A stretch of DNA of 10,084 bases from positions 1 to 10,084 of the forward strand of contig PMBY01000311.1 in the NCBI GenBank assembly GCA_003153875.1, given 5' to 3'. Each line of letters starts with the position of its first letter. The stretch's first letter is position 1. Position numbers and translations under genes: made by a program. Below the pieces are notes generated by a model. It was not told the origin of the DNA, did not search any database, and was given only the letters and a program-made list of their open reading frames with translations. The stretch is from Myxococcales bacterium. Its GTDB lineage: Bacteria > Myxococcota > Polyangia > Fen-1088. Shown piece by piece: positions 1 to 7,585 of the stretch.

Positions 1-762
1 CAGATCGCGGCCTATTGGTTCGAGTCCACCCGGCAGATCGCGTCCAATCACGTGATCTCAGTGCCTGATCCGACGGTCATGGTGGCCGTCGAGTGCGAGC
101 TGCTGCCAGTTGAGTTCGTCATGCGCGCCTACCTGACAGGCGTGACCACCACTTCGATCTGGTACCACTACCAGAATGGCGGCCGCCTCTTTTGCGGCCA
201 CAAGCTGCCCGATGGCATGCGCAAGAACCAGAAGCTGGACAAGGCCATTCTTACGCCATCCACCAAGGCGGCAAAAGGCGGCCATGACCAGTCGGTGTCG
301 CGCGCGGAGATTCTGGCGGCTGGCACGCTGTCCGCCGACGACTTCGACCGCGCAGGCGAGATGTGCGCGCGCATCTTCGCCTTTGGCCAGAGCCTCGCGG
401 CCCAGCGCGGTCTCATTTTGGTCGACACCAAGTACGAGATCGGCCGGCGGGTTGACGGAAGCCTGTGTTTCATCGACGAGGTTCACACACCCGACAGTTC
501 GCGCTACTGGTACGCCGACGACTACCAGGCCCGCTTCGAGCGAGGCGACGAGCCGCGCGGGCTGGACAAGGAATATCTGCGCCGCGTGCTGGCCGACCAG
601 GGCTACCGCGGTGACGGGCCGCCGCCCTCACTCTCCGACGAAGTCCGTTGCGAAGCGGCTCGTCGCTACATCGCGCTCTACGAACTGATCACTGGGCGGG
701 GCTTTGTGCCAGACTTCGAAGAACCTGCTGGCAGGATTCGCCGGAACCTGGGGATCAAGTAG
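1..762 (+). CDS. purC: Phosphoribosylaminoimidazole-succinocarboxamide synthase (SAICAR synthetase), 5'-truncated by window edge
   Basis: This cytosolic enzyme of purine synthesis joins CAIR and L-aspartate, using ATP, to make SAICAR. The frame is open from the first base, so the 253 codons seen are the C-terminal part. The family is usually about 240-310 residues, so probably some 40-50 N-terminal residues, including the ATP-binding glycine-rich loop, lie outside. Both family signatures are visible: [14 protein letters not shown] at about 100-141, and [11 protein letters not shown] at about 412-444. They are followed by the substrate-binding [13 protein letters not shown] stretch. The GTG at 52 is in frame but internal, because the upstream codons ([19 protein letters not shown]) also match the family. 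The gene ends with TAG and converges on the slipin gene 127 bp away. It looks intact where visible. Identity is by family motifs and is close to certain. Confidence 0.95.
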   Translation, partial: QIAAYWFESTRQIASNHVISVPDPTVMVAVECELLPVEFVMRAYLTGVTTTSIWYHYQNGGRLFCGHKLPDGMRKNQKLDKAILTPSTKAAKGGHDQSVSRAEILAAGTLSADDFDRAGEMCARIFAFGQSLAAQRGLILVDTKYEIGRRVDGSLCFIDEVHTPDSSRYWYADDYQARFERGDEPRGLDKEYLRRVLADQGYRGDGPPPSLSDEVRCEAARRYIALYELITGRGFVPDFEEPAGRIRRNLGIK

Positions 763-889
763 CTGCGGCTTGTCGGGGAATTCGGGACCGCGGCATAGGC
801 CGGGTCGCGGTTCGCGTGAGCGTGAGCGTGAGCGAGTTCGTGTGCGCACGCGGATGGGGAAAGCGGGCCGCGGTGCCGCTCCCGAGGTC
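763..889. other. Convergent spacer between purC and slipin, with weak hairpins
   Basis: This gap should hold the terminators of both flanking genes. ACCGCGGC at 787-794 can pair with GCCGCGGT at 867-874. A smaller hairpin (AGCGG 862-866 with CCGCT 876-880) lies just beyond the slipin stop and, read on the minus strand, is followed by three T. Neither has a proper T tract, so calling either a terminator is speculative. I see no gene here. Confidence 0.3.
814..834 (+). repeat. GCGTGA hexamer, three tandem copies plus partial fourth
   Basis: Three exact copies of GCGTGA run from 814 to 831, followed by GCG. The repeat sits in the non-coding gap between two convergent genes. It is a short microsatellite-like tract that could change length by slippage. 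No function is apparent. Confidence 0.8.
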
Positions 890-1756
890 TTACCGTTCTG
901 GCAACTTGCCCCGCTTCTCGGCGTCGGCCTCGGCGAGGCGGCGGTTTTCCTGTGACGAGGCCAGCGCGACCGCACTTTGCATCATGGTTTGAATCTGGGC
1001 TTGGGTCATCCCCGCAGCGCCGCCCGTTCCCCCTAGGTCGATGGGCACGGGGAATACGATGGTCGAACGCGCCTCGGCGGAAACTTCCACCAACGTCTGG
1101 TAGAGCCGGAGTTGCAGCGCGCCTGGCGTGGACGCGATCATGCGCGCGGCTTCGGCGAGTTGCGCGGCGGCCTGCACTTCGCCGCCCGCTGCAATGACCT
1201 TGGCGCGGCGTTCACGCTCAGCCTCGGCCTGACGGGCCATGGCCCGCTTCATCTCCTGGGGTAGCTCGATGTCTTTCAATTCCACCGCGGTGATCTCCAC
1301 TCCCCACTGCTCGGTGCGGGTGTCCAGGATATTTCGCACCTCGGAATTGATGCCTTCCCGGTTGGAGAGAATGTCATCCAGCTCCAGCTTGCCGACTACG
1401 GCGCGCAACGTGGTGGCCGCGAGCTGCAGAGTGGCGGGCAGAAACTCCTCTACCTCTAGGATGGCGTGGCGGGGCGACGCCACATTGGCGTAGACCACAG
1501 CGCTGACGACGATCGAGATGTTGTCACGGGTGATGACTTCTTGGGGCGGGATTTGGATGGCCTGGATGCGCGTGTCCACGATGCGTGCGCGATCGATGCC
1601 AAACGGCAGCAGCATGACGAGGCCCGGCCCGGCCAGGCTCTTGCGGGCGCGTCCCAGGCGAAACACCACGCCCCGCTCATACTCGCGCAGCACGCGCACG
1701 CCGGTCAGCAGAGAGATGCCGGTCAGAACAAGAACTCCCACGAGCAAAGCTTCCAT
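890..1756 (-). CDS. Slipin / stomatin-like SPFH-domain membrane protein
   Basis: Stomatin-family proteins are inserted in the inner membrane by an N-terminal hydrophobic hairpin. They oligomerise into membrane microdomain scaffolds and often control proteases or channels. Of 288 residues, 3-20 are hydrophobic. The SPFH domain follows at roughly 22-180, opening with [13 protein letters not shown] and [13 protein letters not shown] and continuing with [20 protein letters not shown]. An Ala/Glu-rich coiled-coil (about 166-207, ending [10 protein letters not shown]) and LRLYQTL come next. These are classic slipin landmarks. The tail after about 240 is Gly/Gln-rich and makes it somewhat longer than typical slipins (about 250-265). 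The ATG start is well supported by AAGGAG six bases upstream (1763-1768 on the plus strand). Slipins often sit beside an NfeD gene, but none is visible here. The gene is divergent from the TPR gene and convergent with purC. Confidence 0.92.
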   Translation of the reverse strand: MEALLVGVLVLTGISLLTGVRVLREYERGVVFRLGRARKSLAGPGLVMLLPFGIDRARIVDTRIQAIQIPPQEVITRDNISIVVSAVVYANVASPRHAILEVEEFLPATLQLAATTLRAVVGKLELDDILSNREGINSEVRNILDTRTEQWGVEITAVELKDIELPQEMKRAMARQAEAERERRAKVIAAGGEVQAAAQLAEAARMIASTPGALQLRLYQTLVEVSAEARSTIVFPVPIDLGGTGGAAGMTQAQIQTMMQSAVALASSQENRRLAEADAEKRGKLPER

Positions 1757-1762
1757 GCTGCA

Positions 1763-1768
1763 CTCCTT
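1763..1768 (-). promoter_or_regulatory. Shine-Dalgarno of the slipin gene
   Basis: The minus strand reads AAGGAG, six bases before the ATG at 1756-1754. This is a strong site that fixes the slipin start. Confidence 0.8.
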
Positions 1769-1804
1769 CTCAAGGCTAAGTGTGACACAGTTGGGCGGGC
1801 TGCG

Positions 1805-1839
1805 GGGCAGGTGCCCGATCAGAAGAACTCAGTCTTCTG
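1805..1839. promoter_or_regulatory. Pair of dyads in the divergent slipin/TPR control region
   Basis: GGGCA-GG-TGCCC occupies 1805-1816. A perfect 7-bp inverted repeat, CAGAAGA and TCTTCTG around six bases, occupies 1820-1839. A third, smaller dyad (TGTG-A-CACA) lies at 1781-1789. All fall within the 167-bp gap between two divergent genes. The 20-bp dyad ends three bases before a TTGACC hexamer. The symmetry is seen directly. Reading it as an operator is inference. Confidence 0.35.
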
Positions 1840-1842
1840 TGT

Positions 1843-1871
1843 TTGACCTTGCCCACCGTCGAGATTAGTCT
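1843..1871 (+). promoter_or_regulatory. Possible sigma-70-type promoter of the TPR gene
   Basis: TTGACC (1843-1848) is one base from the -35 consensus. Seventeen bases later stands TAGTCT (1866-1871), which matches the -10 consensus at only three of six positions. The place, about 50 bases before the chosen ATG and beside a perfect dyad, is sensible. The -10 is poor, so confidence is low. Confidence 0.3.
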
Positions 1872-1913
1872 CTCGCCTTTACTAACCCGGGTCTGGCTTG
1901 GTCGCGTTTCGCA

Positions 1914-1919
1914 GGGAGG
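1914..1919 (+). promoter_or_regulatory. Shine-Dalgarno that decides the TPR gene start
   Basis: GGGAGG stands four bases before the ATG at 1924. The frame is open upstream to a TTG at 1843, but that TTG has no such site and overlaps a promoter-like hexamer. The ATG at 1924 is therefore preferred. Confidence 0.65.
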
Positions 1920-1923
1920 CGAT

Positions 1924-4899
1924 ATGCGCAGCGACGCGCTCGATGATGAAGTGCCAGAGGATGCAGGTCGGGCCGATGATTTTCATCGGCTCGAGCAGAG
2001 CTATGTGCGCGAGGAGCGCTGGGAGGACCTGGCCGGCCTGCTCATCGAGCGCACCGAGAGTGTCGCGGACGCCGCCAGGCGATCCCACTATCTGATGCGC
2101 GCCGCGCAGATCTTCGAAACCAACCTGGCCGACCCAGACCGCGCGTTCATCACGTTGCTGGCGGCGTTTCAGGAAGACCCAGCGAACGACGAAATGGCCA
2201 CCGATCTGGCGCGGGTGGCCACTGCACACGACCGCTGGCAGGATCTGCTGGCTGAGTGCAACAGCCTAGTGGCCGGCGAGATGGCGCCGGAGTCCAAGCG
2301 TGCCGATATGCTGGTGGCCATGGCGGGTTGGTACCAGCGTGATCTCAGCGATGCGGCTGCGGCGGAGCAGTCGCTGGAAGCAGCCATGGCGGCCAATCCC
2401 GCCAACCTCGCGGCGCTGGGTTCGCTAGTCGCGCTCTACAGCCAGCGGGGCGATTGGTCGCGCGCGGCCGCCTATCTGACCAACGCATCCGCCAGCACAT
2501 CTGATCCCTTGGCGCAGGTCCAGTTTGCGTTTGACGCCGCGGAGATCTGTCGCATCCGGCTCGACGACGTGGACGCGGCCGCGGAACAGTACCGACGGGT
2601 ACTCGAACTCTCCCCCGGCCACCCGCAAGCCACTGCCGCGCTGGCTGAGATAGCGTGGGCCCGCAAGGACTGGGCGGTCGCTTTGCCGCTGCTCGAGGCA
2701 TTGGCCGAGGCGGCGGACCAGGCCCTTGAACCCAAGGCACGGCTTTGGCAACGGGCGGGCTGGTCAGCGCAGATGACCGGCGACGTGGAGCGGGCGCGGG
2801 TCAACTACCGGCGCGCGTACGCGGCTGAGCCAGGGTATTTGCCGACGCTGCTCTGTTGGTCGCAGCTCGCCGAGGCCCAGGGATGGTGGCAGGACGTGCG
2901 CACGACCGTGCCACTGGTCCTCGCCCAGGCCGAGGCCAAGCTGACAGCAGTCGATCGTGCCGAGCACCTGATGGCCCTCGGTCAAGCCCACATGGAGCTG
3001 GGGGACGCCAGTGCAGCCGCAGGGGCGTTCATGAAGGCCATCGAGCTGGCGCCGGATTTGCCCGACCTGCGCGAGGCGCTGGCCGAGGCCAGCGCCATGA
3101 CGGAAGGGCGAGGACCGTCCGATGCGACCGCCCTCATCGAGCAGAATCGCGTGCTGCTCGCCGGGGCTGCGTCAGCCGACGAACGCTTCGAGATTCTGTG
3201 CCGCATCGGCCGCCTGCAACGTGAGGAACTGAACAACCAGCGGGCTGCCCAGGAGACCTTTGAGCAAGCGCTCGCGCTGCGTCCCCACGATCCCGAGACG
3301 CTGCACGAGCTGATGGAGATCTACACCCTGCTGCAGCAGTGGCGGCGCGCGGTGAATGTGCTGGAGCAGCTGGTGGAGACCGAGTCGGGCAAGGACAAGG
3401 CCCGCTACTTGGTTGCCATCGCCAATATATTGAACTACGAACTGGAATCCCCGGTCGAGGCCGTCGAGCTTTATGACCAAGCCCTCGATGAGGATCCGGA
3501 TGACCGCCGGAGTTTCGAGCGCATCGAGCGCATCCTCAGCAGCCGGCAAGACTGGCGCGAGCTGGCGCGCGCCTACCGGCACATGATCAAGCGGCTGGGC
3601 GCGTCTCCGCCCCCCGACAAGCGAGCCTACCTGATTGCCCTGTGGCGGGGCTTGGCCGAGATCTCCCGGGTTCGCCAGGCGGACATGGCGGCAGCGGCGG
3701 CAGCCCTAGAGGTGTGTGTGTCGCTGGCTCCGGAGGACAACAAGCAGCGCGAGGCGCTGGTCGAGGTGTATGAAGCGCAGGGAGCGGCAGGGTTTGCCGG
3801 AGCGGTCAAGCTGCGGGAGCAGCTGCTGGCAGCGGCCAGCGACGCCGAGGGAGCCGCCCAGCAGATCCGGGCCTTGGCCGGACTGTACGGCGAGCACCAG
3901 CGTTACGACGGGGCTTTCTGCGCGTGCGCCGCGCTTTGCGCGCTGATGAAGGCCAATGCCCAGGAGAAGGCATTCTACGCCCAACACGCCTTGCCGGGCG
4001 TGCCCCTGGCCAAAGCTCAGGTGAGCGAGGGTTTGTGGCAGGGCTGGGTGTGCACTCCGCGCCAGGACCGACGCATCTCCCAGGTGCTGGCGGCGGTGAG
4101 CGGGGGCGTGACAATTTCGCGGGCCAAGGATGCACAAGCCTGGGGGCTCGACATCAGCCACCGGGTCGATCTGACCAGGGACAAGTCGTCGGTGTCACAG
4201 ATTCTGGCATACGTCAGCCGACTCATCGGCGTGTCCATGCCCGCCGTCTACGTTCCACCGACCGCGCCCGACGAGATCGACCTGGTGATCCTGCTGGAGG
4301 GCAAGCAGGTGCTTCCGGCCTTTGTGCTTGGCGGAGGACTGGTAACCGGCCGAACCGATCGCGAGTTGGCTTTCCGGCTGGCCAAGAAACTGGTCGGACT
4401 GCGCGCGGACCATTTTCTCTTGTGGCCGCAGGTAGTGCCGACGCAGATCGAGCTGCGGGTCATTCTGGCTGCGGCGATCAAGTTGCTGCGGCCCGAGTTC
4501 GACTTGCCCGACACGGATCCAGTTGCCGTACGCAAATATGTCTCGTTCTTGCACAAGGTTCTCCCTCAGGTGCAGTTGATATCCATGAACGCGGCGGTTG
4601 AACAGTTGGTGGCTGATCCCGCCTCCATCGATCTGGGCGCGTGGGCCGCTGCCGCGGAGGAGAACGCAAACCGGGCTGGTTTGCTTGCTTGCGGGGATGT
4701 GGTGGCGGTGGCGCGCGAGTTGGTGAAAGAGGCGCGCGCGCGCCGGGGACGACCCGAGGAGGCCATTCTGGGTCTCGCGCGCTGGAGCGTGACGACCCAG
4801 CACCTCGAATTGCGTGAGCAACTCGGTCTGGCCCTGGTCGTGGACGCGCGCGCCGCGGAAACAGCCCCGATTTCCTTGCGCACCGGCCGGCGGAAGTAG
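1924..4899 (+). CDS. Large TPR-repeat protein with degenerate M48-peptidase-like C-terminal region
   Basis: The protein has 991 residues. No signal peptide or membrane segment is evident, so it is probably cytoplasmic. About residues 20-650 are helical repeats with the TPR pattern of small/large residues and a Pro at the helix turn. Clear units include AAEQYRRVLELSPGHP (about 219-235), GAFMKAIELAPDLP (about 366-380), ETFEQALALRPHDPETL and AVELYDQALDEDPDD. TPRs mediate protein-protein contacts; the partner here is unknown. The last ~250 residues are not TPR. They contain PAFVLGGGLV (798-807) followed by DRELAFRLAKKLVGLR (812-827), and EENANRAGLLACGD beginning at 912. These resemble, in order, the NAF-GGG, HExxH and ExxAD regions of M48 metallopeptidases, but the zinc-binding HExxH is absent. 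I infer a non-catalytic remnant; I do not recognise a named family. The start is chosen by ATG plus GGGAGG. A GCTAGC-bracketed palindrome follows the stop. Confidence 0.85.
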   Translation: MRSDALDDEVPEDAGRADDFHRLEQSYVREERWEDLAGLLIERTESVADAARRSHYLMRAAQIFETNLADPDRAFITLLAAFQEDPANDEMATDLARVATAHDRWQDLLAECNSLVAGEMAPESKRADMLVAMAGWYQRDLSDAAAAEQSLEAAMAANPANLAALGSLVALYSQRGDWSRAAAYLTNASASTSDPLAQVQFAFDAAEICRIRLDDVDAAAEQYRRVLELSPGHPQATAALAEIAWARKDWAVALPLLEALAEAADQALEPKARLWQRAGWSAQMTGDVERARVNYRRAYAAEPGYLPTLLCWSQLAEAQGWWQDVRTTVPLVLAQAEAKLTAVDRAEHLMALGQAHMELGDASAAAGAFMKAIELAPDLPDLREALAEASAMTEGRGPSDATALIEQNRVLLAGAASADERFEILCRIGRLQREELNNQRAAQETFEQALALRPHDPETLHELMEIYTLLQQWRRAVNVLEQLVETESGKDKARYLVAIANILNYELESPVEAVELYDQALDEDPDDRRSFERIERILSSRQDWRELARAYRHMIKRLGASPPPDKRAYLIALWRGLAEISRVRQADMAAAAAALEVCVSLAPEDNKQREALVEVYEAQGAAGFAGAVKLREQLLAAASDAEGAAQQIRALAGLYGEHQRYDGAFCACAALCALMKANAQEKAFYAQHALPGVPLAKAQVSEGLWQGWVCTPRQDRRISQVLAAVSGGVTISRAKDAQAWGLDISHRVDLTRDKSSVSQILAYVSRLIGVSMPAVYVPPTAPDEIDLVILLEGKQVLPAFVLGGGLVTGRTDRELAFRLAKKLVGLRADHFLLWPQVVPTQIELRVILAAAIKLLRPEFDLPDTDPVAVRKYVSFLHKVLPQVQLISMNAAVEQLVADPASIDLGAWAAAAEENANRAGLLACGDVVAVARELVKEARARRGRPEEAILGLARWSVTTQHLELREQLGLALVVDARAAETAPISLRTGRRK

Positions 4900-5037
4900 G
4901 CTAGCGTTTCCACCACAGAGAGCACAGAGAACACAGAGATCGGAAGGGCAGGGGTTCGGACCTGACAGAATCCAACCCTTCCCTTTCCGGTCCCGGCTCT
5001 GTGACCTCTGTGTTCTCTGTGGTGAAAAAAAGCTAGC
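4900..5037. repeat. Imperfect palindrome with period-9 CACAGAG repeats, bracketed by GCTAGC
   Basis: GCTAGC stands at both ends (4900-4905 and 5032-5037). Inside, the left arm carries CACAGAG at 4914, 4923 and 4932, exactly nine bases apart. The right arm carries its complement CTCTGTG at 4997, 5006 and 5015, also nine apart. CACCACAGAGA (4911-4921) pairs perfectly with 5014-5024. Further in, the GGAAGGG/AGGGGTT segment (about 4942-4956) pairs imperfectly with AACCCTTCCCTTTCC (4974-4988). The loop is about 15 bases. A run of seven A (5025-5031) follows the right arm. The whole could fold as one long hairpin between the TPR stop and murJ. From memory, similar CACAGAG palindromes occur in intergenic DNA of many bacteria and give rise to false ORFs reading LCxLCxLCG. 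It looks like a dispersed non-coding repeat, perhaps mobilised in trans. No transposase is present. Confidence 0.75.
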
Positions 5038-5078
5038 TAAGTGGACGCTCGACCGCGCGACGGCTAACGTCGTGGCCA

Positions 5079-6692
<1,614 letters not shown>

Positions 6693-7358
6693 CTACGTCG
6701 TCCCGTCCTTGTTCGCACCCGTGTCATCCGCGGCGTTCATGGCCGTAGTCGTGCGCCGGGTAAAAATCAAGCGGGGCAAATCGGCCAGGGCTTGCTCCAG
6801 CGTTGTGGGCTCGTCGGGCGTGCGCTGCAAGAGAGACTCAATCTCGTCGGTGCCACCCGCCAGCATGCGGGCACGATCTGCGGCCCGTCGCAGCGATGCG
6901 TCGTCTGCCCATTCATCTGGGCTGCCGTCGGGGCTGGGTGATGTCGCCGAGCCTCGCGCAGCCAGCGACGCCGCGCTCGTCTGTCGGGGCAGGACGATGG
7001 GCACGCCGCTGACGGGCGTGAGCCTTACGGCGTTCTTTCTCTCCAGCAGGCGATCAAGCAGGGGGCGGCACTCCGGGTCGACAAAAGTGAATTGCACGCC
7101 CATCCCGTGGGCCCGGTGCGGCTCGGCCGGGTTGAACTCGCGTACCCAAGTCACGCGGCCCGAACCCCACAAGACAGGAGATCCCTGCGCCAGCGCGATC
7201 TCGAAACGGATCACCTCGCCCACAGGCTGCGGTTTGCGGCTGGCCAAAAAAACACCCCCTCGGGTCACGTTGGGCGCAAAGCGCGCCACGAACGCCTCCA
7301 AGTCAGGGTAACGCAAGCTGAGGCGCACCAGAGCGGGAAAAGGATCGTTCGTTGCCAC
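6693..7358 (-). CDS. PilZ-domain protein (myxobacterial paralogue type)
   Basis: PilZ domains are c-di-GMP receptor modules. This soluble protein has 221 residues from the GTG at 7358. Residues about 11-106 form the domain. RLSLR (R12, R16) fits the RxxxR motif, and NVTRGG (N30, T32, G35) fits (D/N)xSxxG with Thr in place of Ser. The sheet that follows has the usual G-V-W and HGMGVQF landmarks. Nucleotide binding is plausible but not certain with Thr at that site. The rest (about 120-221) is low-complexity, Ser/Pro/Asp-rich and probably disordered, with one helix-like patch (LEQALADLPRLIF). The frame stays open to a TTG at 7388, giving ten extra residues, but a good promoter lies inside that extension, so I prefer the GTG. 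Neither start has a Shine-Dalgarno. The stop codon abuts murJ's stop. The gene appears to be a single unit. Confidence 0.8.
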   Translation of the reverse strand: MATNDPFPALVRLSLRYPDLEAFVARFAPNVTRGGVFLASRKPQPVGEVIRFEIALAQGSPVLWGSGRVTWVREFNPAEPHRAHGMGVQFTFVDPECRPLLDRLLERKNAVRLTPVSGVPIVLPRQTSAASLAARGSATSPSPDGSPDEWADDASLRRAADRARMLAGGTDEIESLLQRTPDEPTTLEQALADLPRLIFTRRTTTAMNAADDTGANKDGTT

Positions 7359-7367
7359 GGCCAATCG

Positions 7368-7396
7368 AGTATCGGTCTCCGGGCTCAAGGGGTCAA
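7368..7396 (-). promoter_or_regulatory. Sigma-70-type promoter of the PilZ gene
   Basis: On the minus strand, TTGACC (plus-strand 7391-7396) is followed after exactly 17 bases by GATACT (7368-7373), with 5/6 and 4/6 consensus matches. The predicted start point is near 7361. That is only about three bases before the GTG at 7358, so the message would be nearly leaderless. Confidence 0.55.
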
Positions 7397-7575
7397 CCGC
7401 ATCCGTGCGACCGCAATCCCGCGGCGGGCGTAGCTAGGAGCGACGGCTGACCTCGCAAGGACAGGATCAAGCGATTATTGAGCCTGCGATGAGCCGGAGG
7501 GGCACTACGTATCCAAGGTGCCTATGTCAACCAAGGCCCAGCGCTTTGCACAAGAAGTTCCACCCCCAAGCAGTT
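7397..7575. other. Divergent spacer between PilZ and lipoprotein genes
   Basis: This stretch should contain the promoter for the downstream lipoprotein. I found no convincing -35/-10 pair on the plus strand and no clear operator. A reading frame opening at the ATG at 7489 runs on into the lipoprotein gene in another frame and shows no recognisable protein. No RNA gene is visible. Confidence 0.4.
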
Positions 7576-7581
7576 GAGGAG
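7576..7581 (+). promoter_or_regulatory. Shine-Dalgarno that decides the lipoprotein start
   Basis: GAGGAG lies four bases before the ATG at 7586. The frame is open upstream to a TTG at 7574, but that codon overlaps this ribosome-binding site. An ATG at 7595 is a less likely alternative. Confidence 0.65.
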
Positions 7582-7585
7582 AATC

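Noticed and set aside
1843..1923. N-terminal extension of the TPR protein from a TTG at 1843
   Set aside because: The TTG has no ribosome-binding site and overlaps a -35-like hexamer, whereas the ATG at 1924 has GGGAGG just upstream. The extra 27 residues show no TPR or other recognisable feature.
4900..5037. Rho-independent terminator for the TPR gene
   Set aside because: On the plus strand the right arm is followed by A, not T. On the minus strand the T run precedes the stem. The hairpin is also far longer than a normal terminator.
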